From: Sphingomonadaceae bacterium
GTDB taxonomy: Bacteria > Pseudomonadota > Alphaproteobacteria > Sphingomonadales > Sphingomonadaceae
Length of the DNA stretch: 21,999 bases
Assembly: GCA_023384025.1 (NCBI GenBank)
Contig: JAHDXX010000019.1
Span: forward strand, 1-21,999
Reading direction: 5' to 3'
Within the stretch, counting starts at the first letter, position 1, and every line of letters begins with the position of its first letter. The notes below the pieces were generated by a model that was not told the origin of the DNA, searched no databases, and saw only the letters and a program-made list of their open reading frames with translations. Both the position numbers and the translations under genes were made by a program. Of the stretch, positions 14,548-21,782 are shown in pieces.

Positions 14548-14623
14548 CTCCCAATGCGCATTGCTGTTCGACCAATGTCTTCTTGCAGAGCCCAAAATGA
14601 AGATTGACGCAACTAGCTTCAGC

Positions 14624-15274
14624 TCACCGCCCCCTAGGCGCTTCCAGCACCTTCTTCCGGTAGCTGCACAGGTCCACCACCTTGCACCGCCAGCACTCCG
14701 GCGTGCGTGCCTTGCACACGTAGCGGCCGTGGAGGATCAGCCAGTGGTGCGCGCCCAGGCGGAACGGGGCGGGGACGCGCTTTTCCAGCTTGGCTTCGAC
14801 ATGGTCGGGGGTTTTCCCTTTGGCGAGGCCGGTGCGGTTGCCGACGCGGAAGATGTGGGTGTCGACCGCGAAGGTCTCCTGCCCGAACCAGCAGTTGAGC
14901 ACCACGTTCGCGGTCTTGCGGCCCACGCCGGGCAGCGTGACCAGTTCCTCGCGGGTTGACGGCACCTCGCCGCCGAACCGGTCGACCAGGATCTGCGACA
15001 GCGCGATCACGTTCTTCGCCTTGGAATTGAACAGGCCGATGGTCTTGATGTGCTCGCGCAAACCCTCTTCGCCCAGTTCAATCATTTGTGCGGGCGTTGT
15101 GACCTTGGCAAACAGCGCCCGCGTCGCCTTGTTCACCCCGACATCGGTCGCCTGTGCGCTGAGCGCGACGGCCACCACCAGCTGGTAGGCATTGCCGTAT
15201 TCCAGTTCGGTCTCGGGCGCAGGGTTGTCTTCCGCGAGACGGCGGAAGAATTCGAAGATCTGGTCTCTGGTCAT
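14624..15274 (-). CDS. nth: Endonuclease III
   Basis: A 216-residue DNA glycosylase/AP lyase that removes oxidised pyrimidines in base excision repair. The helix-hairpin-helix LPGVGRKTANVVL carries catalytic Lys120, Asp138 is in AVDTHIFR, and the 4Fe-4S cluster is held by Cys187, Cys194, Cys197 and Cys203 (C-x6-C-x2-C-x5-C). These positions coincide with those of the E. coli enzyme. The start ATG overlaps the dapB stop as ATGA, so nth is translated with dapB. The low-GC DUF3800 island follows its 3' end. Confidence 0.97.
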   Translation of the reverse strand: MTRDQIFEFFRRLAEDNPAPETELEYGNAYQLVVAVALSAQATDVGVNKATRALFAKVTTPAQMIELGEEGLREHIKTIGLFNSKAKNVIALSQILVDRFGGEVPSTREELVTLPGVGRKTANVVLNCWFGQETFAVDTHIFRVGNRTGLAKGKTPDHVEAKLEKRVPAPFRLGAHHWLILHGRYVCKARTPECWRCKVVDLCSYRKKVLEAPRGR

Positions 15275-16014
15275 CCCAGCCCCAGCACATCGCCCATATC
15301 ATAGCGCCCCGGATCGCGCCCGATCAGCCAGGCTGCCCCGCGCACTGCGCCGCGCGCGAAGATCATCCGGTCTTCCGCGCTGTGCGAGAGCATGATCCGT
15401 TCCTGTTCCCCGGCGAAGATCACGCTGTGCTCGCCCGCCACGGTTCCGCCGCGCAGGGCAGCAAAGCCGATCGCGCCCGGCTGGCGTGCGCCGGTCATGC
15501 CGTCACGCCCGCTTTCGGTGTTGGCGCCGAGGTCGATTCTCCGCCCTTCCGCGGCCGCTTCGCCGAGCAGCTTGGCGGTGCCGCTGGGGGCATCGACCTT
15601 CATCCGGTGGTGCATCTCGACGATTTCGATGTCCCAGTCCTCGCCGAGGCGCTGGGCGGCCTCGCGCACGAGATGGGCCAGCAAGGTGACGCCGAGCGAG
15701 GTGTTGCCGGTCTGGAGTACCGGGATTTCCCTTGCGGCGGCGGCAATCAGGTCGTGATGGGCGGCGGTAAGCCCGGTTGTGCCGACCAGCACTGCAACCT
15801 GCGCCGCACGCGCAGCAGCGAGCGTATCGGCCAGCGCATCGGGGCTGGAGAAGTCGACCAGCACATCGGCGGTTCGGGCAACCTCGGCAGGGGCATCACC
15901 GGCATCGACCCCGCCTGCGAATTCATGCCCCGCTTGGGCGATTGCCCGTTGCAGCGCTTGCCCCATGCGCCCTTTGCTGCCGACTATTCCGATCCGGTGT
16001 GTGATGGTCTTCGT
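15271..16014 (-). CDS. dapB: 4-hydroxy-tetrahydrodipicolinate reductase with non-canonical start
   Basis: DapB reduces hydroxy-tetrahydrodipicolinate in the lysine/DAP pathway. From 16014 it has 247 residues: the nucleotide-binding RIGIVGSKGRMGQAL at the N-terminus, VLVGTTGL, and the catalytic HHRMKVDAPSGTA. The start is the puzzle. The conserved sequence begins TKTITHRIGIVG with no ATG, GTG or TTG beside it. The ACG at 16014-16012 occupies the expected ATG position (MKTITHRIGIVG would be a normal N-terminus). Other options are ATC at 16005, which has GGGAACGAAG upstream, and GTG at 16056, which would add 14 non-conserved residues and has no clear binding site. The 5' end overlaps the acyltransferase gene. 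The enzyme identity is firm; the start is not. Confidence 0.9.
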   Translation of the reverse strand, partial: TKTITHRIGIVGSKGRMGQALQRAIAQAGHEFAGGVDAGDAPAEVARTADVLVDFSSPDALADTLAAARAAQVAVLVGTTGLTAAHHDLIAAAAREIPVLQTGNTSLGVTLLAHLVREAAQRLGEDWDIEIVEMHHRMKVDAPSGTAKLLGEAAAEGRRIDLGANTESGRDGMTGARQPGAIGFAALRGGTVAGEHSVIFAGEQERIMLSHSAEDRMIFARGAVRGAAWLIGRDPGRYDMGDVLGLG

Positions 16015-17878
16015 TCCCGCTGAACCAGTCCGAGCCCGCCAGCACGTAACGCGCACCCGCCAGACTGAGATGATGGGAATCGAAATAGAGCGGCTTGCCG
16101 TCTGCGACAATGATGGATTTGTCGCCGCTGAAAAGCCGCTTGTCAGGCTCCAGCACAGTCGCGCCGGTGCTGCGCCAGTGGGCAAAATGGCGCGTGAACC
16201 AGTCCGTGTGCTGCGCGAATTCGCGGCGATCGAGGGTTTCGGCTTCGGATCCCTGCAACGCCAGCCGGCGCGGTACCGGCGAATGCTGGGGCGGGACGGG
16301 GCCGATCAGGACCACCCGCTTGCCCGCCTTGTGCAAACGCGCGATTGTGCCGTCGATAAGCCTGTCCACTCTGGCCTTACTGTAAGTCTCAGAGGCCCAG
16401 AACCCGGCAAGATAGACCGTTTCGATCCCCTTGCTTCGTTCAATCTGCTGCATGACAGCTTCGTTGAATTCCCGGCACCCCGGATCACGTGCATCGTTGT
16501 AGCCCAATGTCGGCGGGCAGCTTGCCCGCGTACGCTGGACAATCGAGCGGCCCTGCTTGCCGAGCTCTTCACCCATGACCCAGGCCAGTTCGACCCCGTG
16601 GCTGTCGCCCCACAGCAACGCGGAGGGCGGGCGATCTGCCCCAAGCACGCAATCGTCATCCGGGCGGTCTGCCTGATCGCTGATGCACATCCCGCGCGCC
16701 GGGCTGCTGTCGCTTGCCCCGGCGGCGAACTGGACCGTGCGTTCGTCAAACCTCTCGGGCCAGGGGCCTTTCGCGAACATTGCTGTTGCGACTATTGCCA
16801 ATACGCCCGCTGCGACCGCACTGAACCGGAACACACGCCTCGCAGGGAAGGTGCGCGGATTGCGGAACGGCTGCTCGACAAAGCGCCAGCCAAGCCATCC
16901 CGCCACAACCGACAGCACTACCGCAGCACCCGATTGCCACCCGGCGAGAGTCGCGTCCTGCGCATATTGCCAGAACACGATGATCGGCCAATGCCACAGA
17001 TAGAGCGAGTAACTGATCAGCCCCAGCATCACCGGCCCGCGCATCGACAGCAGCGCCGCGACCCGCGTTCCCGCGGCGAGGCAGATCAGCACCGCCGTGG
17101 CCAGTACCGGCGGCACGGCCGCCAGGCCCGGAAAGATCGTGTCATGGCCGTAGGCCGTTATAGTCCATCCGAGCACGGCCAGAGCGATCCAGCACAGCGC
17201 TTCCCTGATCCGGGGATGTGGCAGGCGCGACAGGGGCAGGAGCGCGATCAGCGATCCGGCCAGCAATTCCCATGCCCTTGTCGGCAGCATGTAGAATGCG
17301 AAGCCGTCGGTATCGGTTTGCTTGGCGATTGCCCATGCCAGGCTGATGGCCGCGATGACCACGATCGCCGGTGTGCGCCATTGCCACCTGAAGCGATGCA
17401 GTATCAGCAGCAGCAGGGGGAAGCCGATGTAGAACTGCTCCTCCACCCCCAGCGACCAGGTGTGCAGCATGGGTGTGCTTTGGGCATCGGCCTGGAAATA
17501 TCCCGTTTGCGTGAAGAACCACACGTTCGATGCAAAGCCGAGTGCAGCCAGTATCGATGGTGGTACGCGCTCGAAGTCACCTGGAAGGAACAGCCAGCTG
17601 GCAGCGGCAAGCGTCACCGCAGACACGGCAAACAGCGCGGGCAGGATGCGGCGGGCCCGCCGCTCGTAAAACCGCATCAGCGTGAACGTGCCATCGCCGA
17701 TCTCGCGCGCGAGGATGCCGGTGATGAGGTAACCGGAGATGACAAAGAAGATGTCGACCCCGATGAATCCACCGCTGAAACCAGGCACGTGCGCATGGTA
17801 AAGCAGGACCGCCATCACCGCGATCGCGCGCAAACCGTCTATCTCGGACCGGTAGGTGATTGCCGTGTGTCCTGTCAT
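15923..17878 (-). CDS. OafA/YrhL-type membrane acyltransferase with C-terminal SGNH domain
   Basis: A 651-residue protein predicted to O-acetylate a cell-surface polysaccharide or lipid. Residues 1 to about 355 are an acyltransferase-3 membrane domain with YRSEIDGLRAIAV, FFVISGYLIT, RRARRILPA, HTWSLGVEEQFY and SYSLYLWHWP. After another membrane segment comes a periplasmic SGNH domain: LLWGDSHG with nucleophile Ser426, and DSHH with Asp600 and His603. The OafA-like fusion suggests a complete acetyl-transfer unit. It extends about 48 residues past His603, and this tail is read through dapB codons, so the original C-terminus may have been lost. The start is ATG 17878 (a GTG precedes it). It is divergent from cobB across 41 bases. 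No polysaccharide genes are nearby. Confidence 0.93.
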   Translation of the reverse strand: MTGHTAITYRSEIDGLRAIAVMAVLLYHAHVPGFSGGFIGVDIFFVISGYLITGILAREIGDGTFTLMRFYERRARRILPALFAVSAVTLAAASWLFLPGDFERVPPSILAALGFASNVWFFTQTGYFQADAQSTPMLHTWSLGVEEQFYIGFPLLLLILHRFRWQWRTPAIVVIAAISLAWAIAKQTDTDGFAFYMLPTRAWELLAGSLIALLPLSRLPHPRIREALCWIALAVLGWTITAYGHDTIFPGLAAVPPVLATAVLICLAAGTRVAALLSMRGPVMLGLISYSLYLWHWPIIVFWQYAQDATLAGWQSGAAVVLSVVAGWLGWRFVEQPFRNPRTFPARRVFRFSAVAAGVLAIVATAMFAKGPWPERFDERTVQFAAGASDSSPARGMCISDQADRPDDDCVLGADRPPSALLWGDSHGVELAWVMGEELGKQGRSIVQRTRASCPPTLGYNDARDPGCREFNEAVMQQIERSKGIETVYLAGFWASETYSKARVDRLIDGTIARLHKAGKRVVLIGPVPPQHSPVPRRLALQGSEAETLDRREFAQHTDWFTRHFAHWRSTGATVLEPDKRLFSGDKSIIVADGKPLYFDSHHLSLAGARYVLAGSDWFSGNEDHHTPDRNSRQQRAHGASAATGNRPSGA

Positions 17879-17919
17879 CACGCTTGCGCACTAACCAAAA
17901 CCGGTAAACATTCAGTGCC

Positions 17920-18624
17920 ATGAATGCAGTCCGGAACATCGTGGTGCTGACCGGCGCCGGAATCAGCGCGGAAAGCGGCATCGACACCTTCCGCGATGCC
18001 GGTGGCCTGTGGGAACAGCACCGGGTCGAGGATGTCGCCACGCCCGAAGGGTTCGCGCGCAACCCGACCCTTGTGCTGGGCTTCTACGACATGCGGCGCG
18101 AGGCCTTGGGCAAGGTGGTGCCCAATCCTGCGCACGAGGCGCTGGCGCGGCTCGACGCAGAGTGGAAGCGGGGCGAATTGTTGATCGTCACCCAGAACGT
18201 CGACGACCTGCACGAGCGCGCGGGCGCAAGGCGTGTGCTGCACATGCACGGCGAGCTCAAGAGCGCGCTGTGCCGCTCGTGCGAAATGCGCAGCCCGTGG
18301 AACGCGCCAATGGCCGACTACCCGCCGTGCCCGGTGTGCCAGGCGCCGATGTTGCGCCCTGACGTGGTGTGGTTCGGCGAGATGCCCTATCAGATGGACC
18401 GCATCTACCGCGCGATCCGCGAGGCTGACTTGTTTGTTTCCATCGGCACCTCGGGCGCGGTCTATCCGGCGGCCGGTTTCGTGCGCGATGCGCGCGAACT
18501 CGGCGCGCACACACTGGAACTCAACCTCGAGCGCAGCGACGGCTCGCACTGGTTCCACGAAAGCCGGCAAGGGCGGGCCGGGGAACTGGTCCCGGCGTGG
18601 GTGGAGGAATTGCTAGGCGGCTGA
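17920..18624 (+). CDS. cobB: NAD-dependent protein deacylase (sirtuin)
   Basis: A 234-residue class III-type sirtuin that removes acyl groups from lysines, using NAD. GAGISAESGIDTFR is at residues 12-25, TQNVDDLHERAG at 91-102, the catalytic histidine is His110 in HMHGEL, and zinc is held by Cys118, Cys121, Cys137 and Cys140. Tyr56 and Arg59 (FYDMRR) match the Y-x-x-R pair that lets E. coli CobB and SIRT5 accept succinyl-lysine, so desuccinylase activity is likely. No Shine-Dalgarno sequence is visible before ATG 17920; TAAACA at 17905-17910 could be a -10 element that would make the message almost leaderless. Its last 12 bases overlap the 3' end of the convergent E1-like gene. Confidence 0.94.
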   Translation: MNAVRNIVVLTGAGISAESGIDTFRDAGGLWEQHRVEDVATPEGFARNPTLVLGFYDMRREALGKVVPNPAHEALARLDAEWKRGELLIVTQNVDDLHERAGARRVLHMHGELKSALCRSCEMRSPWNAPMADYPPCPVCQAPMLRPDVVWFGEMPYQMDRIYRAIREADLFVSIGTSGAVYPAAGFVRDARELGAHTLELNLERSDGSHWFHESRQGRAGELVPAWVEELLGG

Positions 18625-19386
18625 GCCACACCCTTTGCAGCCTGCGTCCTTCGGAATTGCCATTGTCCGCATCCTCGGCTTGAGCCCGTCCATCAGGTGC
18701 AGCTTGCCCCATTGCGGGTCACCCAGCGCGGCCTTGCCGTCGAGCAGCACCCGCACCGCCTGCATTGCGGCGAAGGTCCCGGTCCAGCCCGCCATCGCGC
18801 CGAGCATGCCGTCGTCGGCGCAGGTGTCGCAGTCATCGGCATCGAAGGCATCACCGACGAAGCAGCGGTAGCACGGCTGGTCGGGCCGATGCCCGGCAAA
18901 GGCGGCGACCTGGCCCTGGAAGCGGCCGACGGCGGCCGACAGCAAGGGAATGCCAAGCGCCACGCAGGTGTCCGACACGGCGAGCCGGGTGGCGAAATTG
19001 TCGGTCCCGTCGACCACCAGGTCGCACCCGCCGAGCAGCTCGGCCGCGTTGCCGCGGCTGAGCGGGCGGTCGACCAGTTCGACCTTCAGCGCATGATCGA
19101 AATTGGCCAGCCACTGCCGCGCGGCGACCGCCTTGGCATGGCCCAAGTCACGGGTGGTGTAGATCGTCTGGCGCTGGAGGTTGGTCAACTCGACCGGGCC
19201 GGGCTCGATCAGCCGCAAGTGGCCGACGCCCGCGCCGGCCAGGTATTGCAGCACCGGCGAGCCGATCCCGCCGAGGCCGACCAGCGTTACCCGCGCCTCT
19301 GCCAGGGCGACCTGCCCCGCGCCGCCGATTTCGGGCACGATGATCTGCCGCGCAAAGCGTTCGAGCCGGTCCGGGCCGAGGGTCAT
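18613..19386 (-). CDS. HesA/MoeB/ThiF-family E1-like adenylyltransferase
   Basis: A 257-residue E1-like enzyme expected to adenylate the C-terminal glycine of a small sulfur-carrier protein such as MoaD or ThiS. RLERFARQIIVPEIGGAGQ opens the protein, followed by GLGGIGSPVLQYLAGAGVG (nucleotide loop), LTNLQRQ, DGTDNFATR and CDTCADDGMLGAMAG. Two CxxC pairs (PCYRC and CKGC) form the structural zinc site. There is no rhodanese domain. One oddity: the usual acidic D-x-D before V-x-x-SNLQRQ is EPGPVELTNLQRQ, so the first Asp is Glu and the second Gly. No carrier-protein gene is nearby, so MoeB and ThiF roles cannot be separated. It starts 10 bases after the DUF983 stop and ends against cobB. Confidence 0.88.
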   Translation of the reverse strand: MTLGPDRLERFARQIIVPEIGGAGQVALAEARVTLVGLGGIGSPVLQYLAGAGVGHLRLIEPGPVELTNLQRQTIYTTRDLGHAKAVAARQWLANFDHALKVELVDRPLSRGNAAELLGGCDLVVDGTDNFATRLAVSDTCVALGIPLLSAAVGRFQGQVAAFAGHRPDQPCYRCFVGDAFDADDCDTCADDGMLGAMAGWTGTFAAMQAVRVLLDGKAALGDPQWGKLHLMDGLKPRMRTMAIPKDAGCKGCGSAA

Positions 19387-19396
19387 TGGAATACCG

Positions 19397-19822
19397 TCAT
19401 GGTGCGAGCGTCTCCGGCGCGCGCTCGCGCACGAACCCGCCCATTCCGTGCCACCATTGCAGCGCGATGATGGCGCCCTTGGCCGGTTGCAGCACGCCGA
19501 GCATGACCACGATGGAAAACGGCACGATCACTGCGGCGGCAGCCAGGGTCGAGAACGCTTGTTCGAGTACCAGCCAGATCAGCAGCGGGGCCATGAGGTG
19601 GCCGGTGACGAAGATCGAGACATAAGGCGGGAAATCATCGGCGACGTGCAGCGTCCAGTCTTGCCCGCAGTGCCTGCACCGCGCCACCGGGCGCAGCCAG
19701 CGTGCGAACAACCGCGCCTCGCCGCAGCGCGGGCAGGTGCCACGCGCGCCGCGCAGTGCTGCCTGTGCGAGCGAGAGCGGGAAGTCGGCAGGCAAGGAGG
19801 GGGGCAGGGCGGGCTGGTCCAT
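19397..19822 (-). CDS. DUF983 membrane protein
   Basis: A 141-residue protein of the DUF983 family, found mainly in alphaproteobacteria. The N-terminal half has a four-cysteine, zinc-ribbon-like site (CPRCGEARLFARW and CRHCGQDW), followed by DDFPPYVSIFVTGHL and two transmembrane segments (about 80-100 and 105-125), then a charged tail with QWWHGMGGFV. Function is unknown. ATG 19822 is preferred because GGGGCAGGG lies just upstream; ATG 19852 is possible. It lies between dnaA and the E1-like gene, with dnaA ending 50 bases upstream, and probably shares a transcript with the E1-like gene. Confidence 0.85.
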   Translation of the reverse strand: MDQPALPPSLPADFPLSLAQAALRGARGTCPRCGEARLFARWLRPVARCRHCGQDWTLHVADDFPPYVSIFVTGHLMAPLLIWLVLEQAFSTLAAAAVIVPFSIVVMLGVLQPAKGAIIALQWWHGMGGFVRERAPETLAP

Positions 19823-19871
19823 CAACCCTGCCCCTAGGCCCGCAACCGGCATGGTGCAATCGCTGCCCGGC

Positions 19872-21281
19872 TCAGCTTTCCAGCTGGCGCAGCAGGCTGC
19901 GCACGTCGCCGTCCATGTCGGCATCGCGTTGGCGCAGGTCCTCGATCAGGCGAACCGCGTGGATCACCGTCGAGTGGTCGCGCCCGCCGAACTTGCGCCC
20001 GATCTCGGGGTAGCTGCGCGGCGTCAGCACCTTGGACAGGTACATCGCCACCTGCCGCGGGCGCACCACCGCGCGGGCGCGGCGCTTGGAGCTCATCTCG
20101 GCCCGGTCGATACGGTAGAACTGGCACACCGTGCGCTGGATCTCGTCGATGGTGATCCGGCGGCGGTTGGCGCTGAGGATGTCGGTTAGTTGCTCCTCGG
20201 CCAGCTGGAGCGAGACCTGCTGCCCGGTCAGCTGGGCATAGGCGATCAGCTTGTTGAGCCCGCCGACCAGCTCGCGCACGTTGCGGGTGATCGTCCGGGC
20301 GAGGAACTCGATCACGTCGTCCGGCACTTCCAGCGGAGCAAAGCGGGTCAGCTTCGATTCGAGGATCTTGCGGCGCAGCTCGATATCGGCCGCCTGGATG
20401 TCGGCCACCAGGCCCATCGACAGGCGGCTAAGCAGGCGCGGCTCGACCCCGTCCAGCGCCTGCGGCGCGCGGTCGGCGGCGAAGACCAGGCGCTTGCCTT
20501 CAGCAAGCAGGGCATCGATCGTGTAGAGCAGCTCTTCCTGCGCGGCAGCCTTGCCGATGATGAACTGGATATCATCCACCAGCAGCAGGTCGAAGCTGCG
20601 CAGCCGGCCCTTGAACTCGATCATCTGCCCGGCCTTCAGCGCCTGGACGAATTCGATCATGAACCGTTCGGCGCTGCAGTAGAAAATCCGCGCGCGCGGG
20701 TGCTGGCCGAGATAGGCATGGCCGATCGCGTGCAGCAGGTGGGTCTTGCCCTGCCCGGTGGCGGCCTTGATGTAGAGCGGGCTGAATTGCGGCTGTTCGG
20801 TGGCAGCCATGCGCTGCGCCGCATTGCAGGCGAGCACGTTGGCCTCGCCGGTGACGAAGGCGGCAAAAGTGAGCGAGGGATCGAGCCCGACCGGCGCGCT
20901 GAGGCCATTGTCGCCAAAGCTGCCCGCCGAGATCGCGATCATCGAGCTGTCGCTGCCGTCATTGGCCGGGCGGCGGCTGTCGCCCAGATTGATCTCGGGC
21001 AACTTGCGGCGACCGGGGTGCACCGAAATGCGCACCTGGCGCACTTCGCTGCGGGCGATCTTCCACGCGAGCGAAAGCCGGTCGGCAAACCGGTCCTTGA
21101 CCCAGTTGGCGGAGAATTCGGTCGGCAGGAACAGGTCGAGCGCACCCGTGGCCGGATCGAACCCGCCGAGCACGATCGGCTTGATCCACTGGCTGTGAAG
21201 CTGATGGCCCAGATCCTTGCGCAGGCCCTGGCTGATGTCCGACCAGTCGGCAGCCAGGTTTACCGCTTCAAGATCTTCCAT
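19872..21281 (-). CDS. dnaA: Chromosomal replication initiator protein DnaA
   Basis: The replication initiator. Domain I begins ADWSDISQGLRKDLGHQLHSQWIKPI; the AAA+ domain has Walker A TGQGKTHLLHAIGHAY and Walker B LLLVDDIQFI; the DNA-binding domain IV ends with SSKRRARAVVRPRQVAMYLSK and the signature FGGRDHSTVIHAVR. The Walker A reads KAATGQGKTH, where most DnaA proteins have GGVGLGKTH, still a valid P-loop. ATG 21281 gives 469 residues and has GGAG nine bases upstream; ATG 21338 would add 19 residues but lacks a binding site. The rpsT-dnaA order is typical of alphaproteobacteria. No clear promoter or perfect DnaA box was found in the upstream spacer. Confidence 0.97.
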   Translation of the reverse strand: MEDLEAVNLAADWSDISQGLRKDLGHQLHSQWIKPIVLGGFDPATGALDLFLPTEFSANWVKDRFADRLSLAWKIARSEVRQVRISVHPGRRKLPEINLGDSRRPANDGSDSSMIAISAGSFGDNGLSAPVGLDPSLTFAAFVTGEANVLACNAAQRMAATEQPQFSPLYIKAATGQGKTHLLHAIGHAYLGQHPRARIFYCSAERFMIEFVQALKAGQMIEFKGRLRSFDLLLVDDIQFIIGKAAAQEELLYTIDALLAEGKRLVFAADRAPQALDGVEPRLLSRLSMGLVADIQAADIELRRKILESKLTRFAPLEVPDDVIEFLARTITRNVRELVGGLNKLIAYAQLTGQQVSLQLAEEQLTDILSANRRRITIDEIQRTVCQFYRIDRAEMSSKRRARAVVRPRQVAMYLSKVLTPRSYPEIGRKFGGRDHSTVIHAVRLIEDLRQRDADMDGDVRSLLRQLES

Positions 21282-21544
21282 CTGCTCGTTCTCCGTCCGC
21301 CGCTTTGCTGCGCGTGCCCCGTCCTTGTTTTCGACCATTATCGCGCCCAGATCCCATTGCTCCGGCCAACCAGCCGGTGTCGATATTCAGCGGTAATCGG
21401 GCAAGCCTCCCCTGACCCCGGAATCGCATGATCCGGAGCAGCCCCCCAACGTCCCTCGATGTAATTGCACCGGCTGTCCTGCCCGGCGCGGTCCAAGTGT
21501 TAGGGGTGTCGCGGCATGAGTCGCAAGGGTGAAAACCGTAACCG

Positions 21545-21562
21545 AACCGAAATAAATCGGTT
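21545..21562. promoter_or_regulatory. Inverted repeat in the dnaA leader
   Basis: AACCGA (21545-21550) and TCGGTT (21557-21562) are exact inverted copies around AATAAA. The AT-rich centre and position about 260 bases before dnaA would fit an operator, but no regulator is identified. Confidence 0.3.
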
Positions 21563-21715
21563 GACTCGCCTCGATCGGCGGAAATGCATTCAAGACGTTG
21601 TTAATGCTGAATTTTACCCTAACGACCAACGCGAATCGCGGGGTAACCTAGGGTTTTGCCAATTTCGCTGCAGCGCAGCACGGGATGCTGCTGTGCAGCA
21701 GGCGCGCAAAGCAAA

Positions 21716-21772
21716 GGGTCGGCGCTTTCGCACCGACCCCTGGAGCTTCGCTTGCCGGGGCGAAAACCCCGG
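21716..21772 (-). terminator. rpsT terminator hairpins
   Basis: Reading leftward after the rpsT stop, CCGGGG-TTTTCG-CCCCGG (21772-21755) is followed by a 10-bp stem GGGTCGGTGC-GAAA-GCGCCGACCC (21739-21716, one wobble, GAAA tetraloop) and then TTTGCTTTGCG. The second hairpin with its broken T-tract is a plausible intrinsic terminator. Confidence 0.6.
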
Positions 21773-21782
21773 TGCGTGCGAA

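Larger units (their letters stand above)
21339..21782. other. dnaA-rpsT spacer
   Basis: These 444 bases hold no credible gene. The dnaA-proximal third is GC-rich and featureless. The middle (about 21530-21660) is markedly AT-richer and should hold the dnaA promoter; it contains a small inverted repeat and TTAA-N7-TTTT (21601-21615), one half-site off a CtrA-type box. The rpsT-proximal part (21670-21775) is a cluster of hairpins including GCAGCA-CGGGA-TGCTGC (21675-21691) and the rpsT terminator. I saw no sequence matching TTATNCACA on either strand, so there is no evidence that it is oriC. Confidence 0.6.

Noticed and set aside
15779..17923. A 714-codon open frame on the plus strand antisense to the acyltransferase and dapB
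   Set aside because: It has no recognisable domain, while the minus strand shows complete acyltransferase, SGNH and DapB motifs; long antisense frames are expected in GC-rich DNA.
20190..21431. A 413-codon plus-strand frame antisense to dnaA
   Set aside because: It is the mirror of a fully conserved DnaA and encodes low-complexity Arg/Glu/Leu-rich sequence without motifs.
21339..21782. Chromosomal origin (oriC) next to dnaA
   Set aside because: No TTATNCACA-type DnaA boxes were seen on either strand, and in alphaproteobacteria the origin is often not beside dnaA.
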